Positions 7,316-15,367 of a stretch of 39,864 bases of DNA are shown here, one piece after another; position 1 is the first letter of the stretch; the number at the start of each line of letters is the position of its first letter. The notes under the pieces were generated by a model that was not told the DNA's origin, searched no databases, and saw only the letters and a program-made list of their open reading frames with translations. The position numbers were made by a program, and so were the translations under genes. The DNA comes from Bradyrhizobium jicamae (GTDB lineage: Bacteria; Pseudomonadota; Alphaproteobacteria; Rhizobiales; Xanthobacteraceae). The DNA lies in contig NZ_JAFCKQ010000063.1 in NCBI RefSeq assembly GCF_018130215.1, positions 1 through 39,864 on the forward strand, written 5' to 3'.

Positions 7316-8851
7316 TCAGGTCTTGACAGGATGCTGAGCGTTCCAAGCCCACGGCAACAGTTCGTCGAGACGATTGATCGGGAGTCCGTCGACCATTCGC
7401 TGCAGCACGTCACGCAGGTATGCGTAAGGTTCGACGTCGTTGAGCTTGCACGTCTCGATCAGCGAACAGAGGATTGCCCATCGTTCCCCGCCGCCATCGC
7501 TGCCGGCAAAGAGGTGGTTCTTGCGACCGAGGGCCACGGGTCGGATCGCACGTTCGACAGGGTTCGTGTCGAGTTCGATGCGGCCGTCATGCAGGAAGTG
7601 GGTCAATCCATCCCAGCGCGACAGCGCATACCGGATCGCTTCGGCAAGATTGCCGCGGCCCGGCAGTTGCGGGAGCTGCGCCTCGAGCCAAAGGCGAAGG
7701 CTGTCAACGATCGGCTTGGCGAGTGCGCGCCGCGTAGCCAGCCGATGCGCCGGCGATTGGCCACGCACCTGCGCTTCGACGGCGTAGAGGCTGGCGATGC
7801 GGCGCAGAGCCTCGTGGGCGATGGGTGTGTCCTCGGCTTGCGCGACGTCGTAGAACTTGCGCCTGGTGTGCGCCCAGCATGCGGCGAGAATGATGTTTCC
7901 GGCGCCGGTCAGCCGCTCGAATCCCGCGTAGCCGTCGACGTGCAGAACGCCCTTAAAGTGCGTCAGATGCGCTGCCGGGCGCTCCGCTTTACGGTCGGGC
8001 GCGAACACATAGACCGCAGCCGGCGGCTCAGGCCCAGCCCAACTCCGTTGATCGCGGGCATACACCCACAGCCGTCCAGTCTTGGTGCGCCCGCGGCCCG
8101 GATCAAGCACCGGGATTGGCGTGTCGTCGGCGAACAGGTGATCCGACGCGAGCATGTGCTCGCACAGCCGAGCGTGCAGGGCGGCAAACCACCAGCACGC
8201 GCCGCCGACCCATCCGGCCAATGTCGAGCGCTCCAGTTCGACGCCATGGCGAGCAAAAATCTGCGCCTGTCGATAGAGAGGTGTGTGGTCGCAATATTTG
8301 CTGACCAGCACATGCGCGAGCATCGCTGGCGTGGCCAAACCACCGGCGATCGGTCGTTCGGGCGCCGGCGCCTGGGTGATCGTTCCGCAGCTGCGGCAGG
8401 CATATTTCGGGCGGCAGACGCGCACCACGCGGAACTGTGCTGGCACCCAGTCCAGCATCTCGCTGACGCTCTCGCCGATCGCATGCAGCGCGCCGCCGCA
8501 GCACGCACATCTCTCACTATCGACGTTGAGCACGATCTCTTCGCGGGGCAGATGGTCCGGCAGCGGCTTGCGCTTTGGCTGCAGCTTCTGCGTCGATGCG
8601 GACGCATCCCGCGAGACTTGATCCGCCTCGACAGCCGACAGATCGATGTCCAGGTCTTCAAATCCAAGGGCGAGTTGATCGGCGTCGAGACGCTCGGAAC
8701 GACGCCCAAATTGTGCACGCTGAAGCTGTTTGATGATTGCTTGGAGCCGCTGGATCTCGCCGTTCCGATGCGCGATGACCGAGGCAATGTCGCGCACCAG
8801 GCGATGCAGAAGCGCAGTATCCGACGGCAGATTGTCGAGGTCGAGCTGCAT
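7316..8851 (-). CDS. tnpC: IS66 transposase TnpC, copy 2
   Basis: A 511-residue transposase of full family length. In order: an N-terminal leucine-rich coil (LPSDTALLHRLVRDIASVI), a zinc-finger domain with CACCGG and CRSCG cysteine pairs, the DDE catalytic core with STLAGWVGGACWW, DDTPIPVLDPGRG and HVDGYAGFERL, and the C-terminal ELDTNPVERAIRP and AGSDGGGERWA blocks. Start is the ATG at 8851. It sits 69 bp downstream of tnpB in the same operon. Nothing looks broken, so this copy could mobilise both elements. Confidence 0.93.
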   Translation of the reverse strand: MQLDLDNLPSDTALLHRLVRDIASVIAHRNGEIQRLQAIIKQLQRAQFGRRSERLDADQLALGFEDLDIDLSAVEADQVSRDASASTQKLQPKRKPLPDHLPREEIVLNVDSERCACCGGALHAIGESVSEMLDWVPAQFRVVRVCRPKYACRSCGTITQAPAPERPIAGGLATPAMLAHVLVSKYCDHTPLYRQAQIFARHGVELERSTLAGWVGGACWWFAALHARLCEHMLASDHLFADDTPIPVLDPGRGRTKTGRLWVYARDQRSWAGPEPPAAVYVFAPDRKAERPAAHLTHFKGVLHVDGYAGFERLTGAGNIILAACWAHTRRKFYDVAQAEDTPIAHEALRRIASLYAVEAQVRGQSPAHRLATRRALAKPIVDSLRLWLEAQLPQLPGRGNLAEAIRYALSRWDGLTHFLHDGRIELDTNPVERAIRPVALGRKNHLFAGSDGGGERWAILCSLIETCKLNDVEPYAYLRDVLQRMVDGLPINRLDELLPWAWNAQHPVKT

Positions 8852-8920
8852 GACCGATTCTACTCGGACACACCGATTCGACGAAGTAACTTCGCTATGT
8901 TCTATGCGGGTTTTTGCGAT

Positions 8921-9274
8921 TCAACCCGCGATGGCCGGGCGCCATCGACGCTCAGGCGTGCGCCAATCGATGCCTTCGATCAGCATGGCAAGCTGTGCCG
9001 GGGACAGCGTCACCGTGCCGCCCGGATCGCTCATCCTCGGCCAAATGAAGCCGCCCTGGTCGAGCCGCTTGCTGAACAGGCAAAGCCCGTTGCCGTCCCA
9101 AAACAGGATCTTCAGCGTGCATGCCTTCTTGCCTCGGAAGGCAAACAGATGGCCGGAGAATGGATCCTTCTTGAGATGTTCCTGGACGAGCCCAGCGAGA
9201 CCATCCAGGCCCTTCCGCATGTCGGTATACCCCAAAGCCAGATGCACCTTTACGCCGGCCGGCACGATCATCAT
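8921..9274 (-). CDS. tnpB: IS66 accessory protein TnpB (IS66 Orf2), copy 2
   Basis: A 117-residue protein with VHLALGYTDMRKGLDGLAG and FRGKKACTLKILFWDGNGLC, the Orf2 signatures, and the same length as the copy-1 protein. Its ATG at 9274 overlaps the tnpA stop (ATGA). The protein is an accessory factor of IS66 transposition with no defined enzymatic activity of its own. Confidence 0.92.
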   Translation of the reverse strand: MMIVPAGVKVHLALGYTDMRKGLDGLAGLVQEHLKKDPFSGHLFAFRGKKACTLKILFWDGNGLCLFSKRLDQGGFIWPRMSDPGGTVTLSPAQLAMLIEGIDWRTPERRWRPAIAG

Positions 9275-10146
9275 CGGGCTGTCTCCTGCTCAATGACGTG
9301 GCGCCGGACTGCATCCGGATCGCTGTCGATCGGTGCGAAGACGCGACGCCCATCGTCCAATTCGACAACCGCCATGCCGTCGGGCGGCTGCAACAGATCG
9401 TTCAGAACCAGCGTTGCGGATTGCGTTCCGGTGACCCTCACGGCCGCTAGCTTCGCCGGTAGGCGCTTGCTGAAGCCGTGTTGTACCCGCCATCGGAACA
9501 GCATGCTGGTGACGATGCCATGGCGGCGACAGATCTCGGCGGCGGTCGCGCCGGGGAGTTCGGACTCGGCCACAATTGCCAGCTTTTGCTCGTCACTTAG
9601 GCGACGCCGGCTGGCGCGAGGTTCATTCGGCGGATCACCGATCGGATATGCTGTCAAGCGCTGCTTGGCCGCTGCGCCCTTAGCAGCGCTGCTTAAACCG
9701 CTGCTTATTTGTGGGAGGGCGCTCGGATGAACGTGCGTCCGCCAGTCGATTTCAACCTCATTGGCGTCGATCAGATCGCGCCATCGGCGCAAGCTGTACC
9801 GCGATATGCCGTGCGCCCAAGCATAGGCTTGCAGGCCCATGCCGCTCCAATTCATCGCCTCGACATGCATCGCCCAGTAGGCCTGAACCGCCTTCGAGCG
9901 GATGCCGGTCGACAGCCGAATGCGTCGCTTGCGGTGACATTGTCGTCGTTCCTCGCGCTGCAATTCCGCCTGTGCTTGCAAGGCTTTTGCATCGGCGAGC
10001 ACATTCAGCCAACGCCGGAACGTGTTCTCGCTGAGACGATGTTGGCGGCAATATTTTCGGATCCCGAGACCGCTTCTGCGCCACGCCTCGACGTGAATCG
10101 ACCACCACTCACGCCTGGCCTTGTTCTCGAAGTGTTTCGGACCCAC
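9271..10146 (-). CDS. tnpA: IS66 accessory protein TnpA, copy 2
   Basis: The GTG at 10146 (GPKHFENKARREWW) is chosen because it aligns with copy 1 and follows the same GGAGATTCTCC leader; the frame stays open further upstream past the IS end and that part is not coding. 291 residues: N-terminal repeat WWSIHVEAWRRSGLGIRKYC and YWAMHVEAMNWSGMGLQAYA, then the TnpA helix-turn-helix KLAIVAESELPGATAAEICR with MLFRWRVQHG, ending in DGRRVFAPIDSD. Promoter-proximal gene of the intact IS66 operon. Confidence 0.88.
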   Translation of the reverse strand: MGPKHFENKARREWWSIHVEAWRRSGLGIRKYCRQHRLSENTFRRWLNVLADAKALQAQAELQREERRQCHRKRRIRLSTGIRSKAVQAYWAMHVEAMNWSGMGLQAYAWAHGISRYSLRRWRDLIDANEVEIDWRTHVHPSALPQISSGLSSAAKGAAAKQRLTAYPIGDPPNEPRASRRRLSDEQKLAIVAESELPGATAAEICRRHGIVTSMLFRWRVQHGFSKRLPAKLAAVRVTGTQSATLVLNDLLQPPDGMAVVELDDGRRVFAPIDSDPDAVRRHVIEQETAR

Positions 10147-10227
10147 CGGAGAATCTCCAATGCAGCAGAGAACCCGATATGGAACGACAATGTACTCCTC
10201 GGAAGTGTGCAAGGACCGGACGCTTAC

Positions 10228-10405
10228 CAGACGACCGGATTTGGCGAGATAAAAGGGGCTCGCCGGTTGAACCGCAAGCCATTGGCATGGCTTGGGTTCT
10301 ACCGTGCCGGTCGGTCGGGGCGCGTGCCGCGCCTTGCATTTTGAACAATGCAATCAAGGACAGTTTCAGCACTGTAGGCGCTTTCGCTCGTTTGGAGGCC
10401 CGGCT
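10228..10405. other. Short junction region between IS66 and the relaxase gene
   Basis: About 180 bp remain between the IS66 copy-2 right end and the relaxase start. It does not continue the DUF2285 gene cut at 4475. In related elements this interval holds an AlpA-like excisionase, RepA and ParA proteins, DUF2840 and an S26 peptidase; none is present in full. The only structures are a stem-loop at 10334-10353 and a possible peptidase tail. Confidence 0.5.
10334..10353. repeat. Stem-loop TTGCATT-N6-AATGCAA
   Basis: A perfect 7-bp inverted repeat with a six-base loop (TTGAAC) lies 53 bp before the relaxase start. No T-run follows, so it is more likely an operator or a nic-region hairpin than a terminator. 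Confidence 0.35.
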
Positions 10406-10409
10406 GTGA
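10364..10409 (+). pseudogene. Possible tail of an S26 signal peptidase (TraF-like) gene
   Basis: The frame ending at TGA 10407-10409 reads FSTVGAFARLEARL and overlaps the relaxase GTG as GTGA. In related ICEs the S26 peptidase gene ends in this way just before the relaxase. The visible stretch is too short to prove the family; everything upstream in the frame is unrelated junction DNA. Confidence 0.22.
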
Positions 10410-12169
10410 CTGCAGGCGACAGCGAACTGCGTATTCGGCCTGGGCGCATCCGTAGTACTCGCGCGCGGAGGCCCAAAAGCTTCATCAATCAGGTGCTACG
10501 GGCGGCGAAGAAAGCAGGACACACCTCGGGTCAGACCGTGGCCGGCAGGCGTTCGACGGCCCATGGGCGCTCGACGTTTGGCCGCGGGCGCCTCGCCTTT
10601 AGCCGGGCCAGATTGTTCAGCCCGGCGCGGCGCGTCGTGGTGAAGGCGCGCGTGGTTCGTCACAAAGGGCGAGCCTTCCGTTCAGCACCACTGACCACCC
10701 ACCTCTCATATCTGAAGCGCGACGGCGTGACCCGGACTGGTGAACGGGCCGAGATGTTCGATGAGGGCTGCGACCGCGCCGATAGCGCGGCTTTCGCGGA
10801 ACGGTGCAAGGGCGACCGGCATCATTTCAGGTTCATCGTCTCGCCGGAGGACGCCGGTGACATGACAGACCTAAGAGCCTTCACCCGCGACCTCGCCAGG
10901 CAGATGGAGACTGATCTCGGCACGCGGCTCGACTGGGTTGCTGTCGATCAATGGAATACCGACAACCCTCACGTCCACCTTCTCGTTCGGGGCGTAGATG
11001 AGGAAGGCGCGGACCTCGTGATCTCCCGCGACTACATCAGCCAGGGCCTGCGCTCACGCGCCGAGGAACTGGTCGCCATCGAACTGGGTCCTAAGCCGGA
11101 GCACGAGATCTGCAATTCGTTGGAGAGGGAAGTCACGGCAGAACGATGGACGCGGCTCGATCGGGAGATCCGACTGGCCGCCGATGAGACCGGCTCTGTC
11201 GATCTTCGCCCAGAGAACCCCGGCCAGTCCGATCCCGAGATCCGGCGCCTGATGATCGGTCGCCTTCAACATTTGGAGAAGATGGGCCTTGCCGCACCCG
11301 CCGCACCAGGGGAGTGGATGGTCGGGCTCGAGGCCGAGCGCAGCTTGCGCGACCTCGGCATGCGCGGCGACATCATCAAGACCATGCACCGTGCATTCAC
11401 CGAGCGTGGGGAAGCGCGCGGCGTCGCCGACTTCGTTATCGAAGGTGGACAGCCGTTATCCCAGATCATCGGACGACTGGTCGACCGTGGATTGCATGAC
11501 GAACTGACCGGAGAGGCCTACGCCCTGATCGACGGAACAGACGGACGGGCGCACCACGTGCGCTTCCGAGGGGTCGAGGCCTTCGAACAGGCGCCACCGG
11601 TCGGCGGCATCGTCGAAGTCCGACGCTTCGGTCAAGCCGGCGATCCGCGGCCAACCATCGTGCTCGCAACCCGTTCCGATCTCGATCTTGGTGGCCAGAT
11701 CACGGCACGAGGAGCAACCTGGCTCGATCATAGACTGGTTGAAAGCGACCCCATGCCGCTCGCCATGGGCGGATTCGGTCGCGAGACCCGTGACGCCATG
11801 GAAGCTCGCGCCGAGCATCTGATCCAGCAGGGTCTGGCGCGGCGGCAGGGCCAACGTATCATCTTGCAGCGCGACCTCCTGAATACATTGCGCCGACGGG
11901 AACTGGACGAGGTGGCCGCAAGGATCTCGGGCGACACCGGCTTGCCTCATGTGAACGCTGCCTCCGGGGAGCACGTAGCGGGGACATATCGCCAGCGGCT
12001 GACGCTCGCCTCGGGACGCTTCGCCATGATCGATAATGGGCTCGGCTTCCAACTTGTGCCCTGGTCGCGCGAACTCGAAAGGAGGCTCGGCCAACACGTC
12101 ACCGGCATCGTGAAGGACGCCGGTGGCATCGAATGGGGCTTTGGTCGGAAACGCGACCTCGGCCTCTAG
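10406..12169 (+). CDS. Conjugative relaxase with DUF3363 domain (VirD2/RlxS-type)
   Basis: The start is GTG at 10406 with GGAGG eight bases before it; the frame is open further left but the family starts here. 587 residues. A basic N-terminus is followed by the relaxase domain: HLSYLKRDGV with a candidate catalytic tyrosine at 102, HHFRFIVSPEDA at 139-150, and the metal-binding NPHVHLLVRG with HVH at 189-191. The rest is the DUF3363 domain (for example DPEIRRLMIGRLQHLEKMGL, then EWMVGLEAERSLRDLGMRGD). It nicks oriT and pilots the strand to the coupling protein TraG encoded next. It appears intact, unlike the regulatory genes upstream. Confidence 0.92.
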   Translation: MTAGDSELRIRPGRIRSTRARRPKSFINQVLRAAKKAGHTSGQTVAGRRSTAHGRSTFGRGRLAFSRARLFSPARRVVVKARVVRHKGRAFRSAPLTTHLSYLKRDGVTRTGERAEMFDEGCDRADSAAFAERCKGDRHHFRFIVSPEDAGDMTDLRAFTRDLARQMETDLGTRLDWVAVDQWNTDNPHVHLLVRGVDEEGADLVISRDYISQGLRSRAEELVAIELGPKPEHEICNSLEREVTAERWTRLDREIRLAADETGSVDLRPENPGQSDPEIRRLMIGRLQHLEKMGLAAPAAPGEWMVGLEAERSLRDLGMRGDIIKTMHRAFTERGEARGVADFVIEGGQPLSQIIGRLVDRGLHDELTGEAYALIDGTDGRAHHVRFRGVEAFEQAPPVGGIVEVRRFGQAGDPRPTIVLATRSDLDLGGQITARGATWLDHRLVESDPMPLAMGGFGRETRDAMEARAEHLIQQGLARRQGQRIILQRDLLNTLRRRELDEVAARISGDTGLPHVNAASGEHVAGTYRQRLTLASGRFAMIDNGLGFQLVPWSRELERRLGQHVTGIVKDAGGIEWGFGRKRDLGL

Positions 12170-12205
12170 CTATCTCGCCAATTCAGTTGCGGAAGGGTGT
12201 TCGGG

Positions 12206-14194
12206 ATGTCCGGAACCAAGATCCTCTGGGGACAGGTGATCGTTGTCGGCCTGATTGTTTTGCTAGCCATATGGGGAGCAACCGAGTGGACGGCCTGGCG
12301 GCTCGCCTGGCAACCGGAGCTTGGGCGACCCTGGTTCGCGCTGTTGGGCTTCAAGATCTATTACCCGCCAGTCTTCTTCTGGTGGTGGTTCGTCTACGAC
12401 GCCTATGCGCCTCAGGTCTTTGTGGAGGGTGCCTTCATCGCGGCGTCGGGGACCTTCGTTTCGATCGCGGCGGCGATCGCCATGTCGGTCTGGCGAGCGC
12501 GCGAAGCAAACAACGTCGAGACCTATGGTTCCGCGCGTTGGGCTGATGCGGAAGAGGTTCGAGCAGCCGGACTTCTCGGCCCGGATGGTGTGGTGCTGGG
12601 CAAGCTCGACCAAGACTATCTCCGCCATGACGGACCGGAGCACGTCTTGTGTTTTGCGCCCACCCGGTCAGGAAAGGGTGTCGGTCTCGTGGTTCCGTCG
12701 TTGCTGGCCTGGCCCGGCTCGGCCATCGTTCACGACATCAAAGGCGAGAACTGGCAACTGACCGCGGGCTTCCGCTCGCGGCATGGCCGCGTCCTCTTGT
12801 TTGATCCGACCAACCCAAAATCCTCAGCCTACAATCCGCTCCTCGAAGTCCGACGCGGAGAATGGGAGGTTCGCGATGTGCAGAATGTCGCCGACGTCCT
12901 GGTCGACCCCGAGGGCTCCCTCGACAAGCGGAACCATTGGGAGAAAACCAGTCATTCGCTCCTGGTCGGCGCCATTCTCCACGTGCTCTATGCCGAGTCT
13001 GATAAGACCTTGGCCGGGGTCGCAGCTTTCCTCTCTGACCCGAGGCGAGCGATCGAAGCCACATTAAGGGCGATGATGACGACGCCGCACCTTGGCGAGC
13101 AGGGCGCCCATCCCGTGGTCGCCTCGACCGCGCGCGAACTTCTCAACAAATCGGAAAATGAACGTTCCGGCGTCCTATCCACCGCGATGTCGTTTCTCGG
13201 GCTCTACCGCGATCCCGTCGTGGCCCAGGTGACCTGTCGCTGCGACTGGCGGATCGCTAATCTGATCGCAGATAGCCGCCCGACGACGCTCTATCTCGTG
13301 GTGCCGCCATCTGATATCTCACGGACCAAGCCGTTGATCCGTCTCGTGCTGAACCAGATTGGTCGGCGCCTGACCGAGGATCTGCACGCCCGCGACCGCC
13401 GCCATCGAGTGCTGATGATGCTCGACGAGTTCCCAGCCCTGGGCCGGCTTGATTTCTTCGAGTCCGCGCTTGCCTTCATGGCGGGGTACGGCATCAAGAG
13501 TTTCTTGATCGCGCAGTCGCTCAATCAGATCGAGAAGGCCTACGGGTCCAACAACGCCATCCTCGACAACTGCCACGTCCGGGTCAGCTTCGCGACCAAC
13601 GACGAGCGCACCGCCAAGCGGGTGTCCGACGCGCTGGGCACGGCGACCGAGATGCGGGCGATGAAGAACTATGCCGGCCATAGATTGAACCCGTGGCTGG
13701 GGCACCTGATGGTCTCACGGCAGGAGATTGCGAGGCCGCTGCTGACCCCGGGCGAGGTCATGCAACTTCCGCCGATGGACGAGATCGTCATGGTGGCCGG
13801 CGCACCGCCGATCCGGGCGAAGAAGGTCCGCTACTACGAGGATCGGCGGTTCGCCGAGCGGGTTCTGCCACCGCCCGATCCGGCGAAGGCCGGCCGATCA
13901 TCGCGAACGGACGGATGGTCAGCGCTCGAAAAGCCGAAACCGACGGGAGGTCCAACTGACAAAGCCGCGGAGGCCGAGGAAGACACGGCGAACAGCGGAA
14001 TCCGTCGTGAGCCGGAACTCCCCGATCACGTCGCGATCGTCAAGGAAACAAACGAGCCTACGCCGGCCGAGGAATTTGTCGCTGTACTTGACGACGACGA
14101 GGACGCGGTCCGCCAGTCTCGACTTATGCGTCAGCAGATGCGCGGTATCGCCCGCCAAGCCGCCATGGACCCGAATGACGGTATGGAGCTCTGA
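12206..14194 (+). CDS. traG: Conjugal transfer coupling protein TraG (VirD4-type ATPase)
   Basis: ATG at 12206 is preferred over GTG at 12197 because GGAAGG lies at a better distance. 662 residues. Two N-terminal membrane spans (VIVVGLIVLLAIWG and a second around residues 76-95), then the FtsK-like ATPase domain with Walker A APTRSGKGV at 151-159 and Walker B VLMMLDE at about 402-408, and an acidic, proline-rich tail. It links the relaxosome to the type IV secretion channel at the inner membrane. It lies 36 bp after the relaxase and six bases before the CopG-like gene, so the three form one operon. Intact. Confidence 0.95.
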   Translation: MSGTKILWGQVIVVGLIVLLAIWGATEWTAWRLAWQPELGRPWFALLGFKIYYPPVFFWWWFVYDAYAPQVFVEGAFIAASGTFVSIAAAIAMSVWRAREANNVETYGSARWADAEEVRAAGLLGPDGVVLGKLDQDYLRHDGPEHVLCFAPTRSGKGVGLVVPSLLAWPGSAIVHDIKGENWQLTAGFRSRHGRVLLFDPTNPKSSAYNPLLEVRRGEWEVRDVQNVADVLVDPEGSLDKRNHWEKTSHSLLVGAILHVLYAESDKTLAGVAAFLSDPRRAIEATLRAMMTTPHLGEQGAHPVVASTARELLNKSENERSGVLSTAMSFLGLYRDPVVAQVTCRCDWRIANLIADSRPTTLYLVVPPSDISRTKPLIRLVLNQIGRRLTEDLHARDRRHRVLMMLDEFPALGRLDFFESALAFMAGYGIKSFLIAQSLNQIEKAYGSNNAILDNCHVRVSFATNDERTAKRVSDALGTATEMRAMKNYAGHRLNPWLGHLMVSRQEIARPLLTPGEVMQLPPMDEIVMVAGAPPIRAKKVRYYEDRRFAERVLPPPDPAKAGRSSRTDGWSALEKPKPTGGPTDKAAEAEEDTANSGIRREPELPDHVAIVKETNEPTPAEEFVAVLDDDEDAVRQSRLMRQQMRGIARQAAMDPNDGMEL

Positions 14195-14200
14195 GGCAAT

Positions 14201-14626
14201 ATGCGCGACCGAATGAACGTCTACTTCCCGCCAGAGCTTTTGAGGCAGATCTCGGATCTGGCCGATCGCAAGAAGCTTTCGCGGTCGGCTATCGTCGAAG
14301 CGGCCGTTGCTTCGTTTCTGTCACCGGACGGGACGGACAGGCGGGAGGCGGCGTTTACCCGGCGCCTGGATCGGCTGTCACGTCAGATACAGAGGCTGGA
14401 GCGTGACGTTGGTCTGACGGCTGAGACCTTGGCCCTCTTCATTCGTTTCTGGCTGACGATCACGCCGCCGTTGCCCAACGACGCGCAGGCGGCCGCACAA
14501 GCAAAGGGCAGGGAGCGCTTTGAAGGATTTATCGAGGCGCTCGGGCGCCGTATGCAAAAGGGGCAGAGCTTTCTGCGCGAGATTCCAGAAGACGTCGTCC
14601 GTCAAGCCCCAGTCAACGAGACCTAA
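14201..14626 (+). CDS. CopG/ribbon-helix-helix-like protein of the tra-trb region
   Basis: A 141-residue protein beginning MRDRMNVYFPPELLRQISDL, with LSRSAIVEAAVASFL, the ribbon-helix-helix pattern, in the first 45 residues. A helical middle with RLDRLSRQIQRLERDVGLTA and a hydrophobic patch ETLALFIRFWLTITPPLP follow. In related ICEs the same gene sits between traG and trbB, as here. It may control the transfer operon or help assemble the channel; its role is not established. Intact, and the last undisturbed gene before the trbB duplication. Confidence 0.82.
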   Translation: MRDRMNVYFPPELLRQISDLADRKKLSRSAIVEAAVASFLSPDGTDRREAAFTRRLDRLSRQIQRLERDVGLTAETLALFIRFWLTITPPLPNDAQAAAQAKGRERFEGFIEALGRRMQKGQSFLREIPEDVVRQAPVNET

Positions 14627-14650
14627 CCGCCATCGCGCCGATCCTTCCTT

Positions 14651-15034
14651 TCTCCACGCTCGCCTACGATTACCAAAGCCGTTTGTTGCGCCAGGTCTAT
14701 TGGTGCCTTTTCTAGTCATCCCGATCTGAGGACGCTCGTTGGACGTCCTCATTCGGTGGGGGCGACGGTGGCAATCCATTCCATTCAATCGAAAGCGAAT
14801 TCGCGCGGTGCGCGAATGCTGCGCAGCGCGCTTGACACGGCGATTGTCGGCGACCTCGAAGACGAAGCGATCATCGAGGTGATGCTCAACCCGGATGGGC
14901 GGCTGTGGACCGACCGGTTGTCGAATGGCCTGATCGATACAGGCGAAACTCCGTCCGCGGCGGATGGCGAGCGTATTGTTGGCCTGGTCGCGCATCACAT
15001 CGGCGGACCGGCGAGCGTTTCGAAGGCCTCCTGC
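14651..15034 (+). repeat. Left copy of the trbB-upstream/trbB direct repeat
   Basis: This stretch aligns with 39386-39812 in the same orientation. It covers about 115 bp of upstream DNA (shared GTGCC, TAGTCATCCC and ATCTGAGG blocks) and the first 240 bp of trbB. Over the coding part I count about 25 differences in 237 bases (about 89% identity). The left copy lacks 46 bp present at 39738-39783 and diverges completely after about 15034, the apparent left junction of the cargo. Confidence 0.85.
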
Positions 15035-15043
15035 GTCGCTTGA
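14768..15043 (+). pseudogene. Truncated and frameshifted copy of trbB
   Basis: A GTG start (14768) gives AIHSIQSKANSRGARMLRSA and EVMLNPDGRLWTDRLS, ending DGERIVGLVAHHIG, the N-terminal domain of the TrbB/VirB11 conjugation ATPase. A 46-bp deletion then shifts the frame and translation ends at 15043. The nucleotide-binding domain is absent. The related 5' end at 39500 keeps its frame and was probably the downstream half of the transfer operon before the cargo arrived. Confidence 0.85.
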
Positions 15044-15046
15044 TGA

Positions 15047-15367
15047 ATGGGTCGATCGGCCAAGATCAATACCACCCACGCTGAAGCGTATTTGGTTCAA
15101 CTCGCCACGCACTGGAGCCATCGGTTTCCGGATCTGACGTGGAACGAGACGCGGGCCGAGATTCCATTCGCAGCGGGACCGTGCACTGTTTCGTCCGAAA
15201 AGAATGTTTTGACGATCGCACCCGCACTTCGCTATTCCGAATGTGATCTAGACGTCACCTGGAACGAGGAAATGATCCTATCGCACCTCCCTCAACTGAA
15301 ACGCTCGAGCTCGCAACGGCTACTTCTGGCGGGAAGTGGCCGATGTTGTCACACCAACCGTCGCTGA
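15047..15367 (+). CDS. DUF2218-like small protein, C-terminus doubtful
   Basis: 106 residues starting at ATG 15047 immediately after the left repeat junction. The first half, HAEAYLVQLATHWSHRFPDL followed by TRAEIPFAAGPCTV, fits DUF2218 proteins, small alpha/beta proteins of unknown role sometimes near iron-uptake genes. The second half (SECDLDVTWNEEMILSHLPQL) does not follow the family well, so an indel or a chance extension is likely. It overlaps the 3' end of the convergent threonine-aldolase-family gene by 48 bp. The start may be artificial because it lies at the junction. Confidence 0.45.
   Translation: MGRSAKINTTHAEAYLVQLATHWSHRFPDLTWNETRAEIPFAAGPCTVSSEKNVLTIAPALRYSECDLDVTWNEEMILSHLPQLKRSSSQRLLLAGSGRCCHTNRR

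Larger units (their letters stand above)
7289..10227 (-). mobile_element. IS66-family element, copy 2 (apparently complete)
   Basis: Left end GTATGCGTCCGGATCTTGCAC from 7289 and right end, read inward, GTAAGCGTCCGGTCCTTGCAC from 10227 match at 18 of 20 or more positions. The element is about 2.9 kb and encodes full-length TnpA, TnpB and TnpC on the minus strand. It lies head-to-tail with copy 1, of the same subgroup but clearly diverged in sequence, so the pair is not a simple tandem duplication. Confidence 0.9.
7281..10233. repeat. ACCAGACG direct repeat flanking IS66 copy 2
   Basis: ACCAGACG occurs at 7281-7288 and at 10226-10233, the 8-bp length expected of an IS66 target duplication. The first two bases coincide with the terminal AC of both right-hand inverted repeats, so the unambiguous duplication is the six bases CAGACG. 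This supports insertion of copy 2 next to the right end of copy 1. Confidence 0.55.

Noticed and set aside
7175..9730. An 851-codon open frame on the plus strand
   Set aside because: It runs antisense through the intact IS66 tnpC, tnpB and tnpA genes, which have clear domains; GC-rich codons leave the opposite strand open.
10147..10353. Extension of IS66 copy-2 TnpA beyond its GTG
   Set aside because: It crosses the IS end at 10227; the copy-1 protein starts at the equivalent GTG.
14378..15121. A 247-codon minus-strand frame, with a related frame at 39386-39748
   Set aside because: The two antisense frames resemble each other only because they lie on the duplicated trbB region; the plus-strand TrbB reading is the recognised protein.
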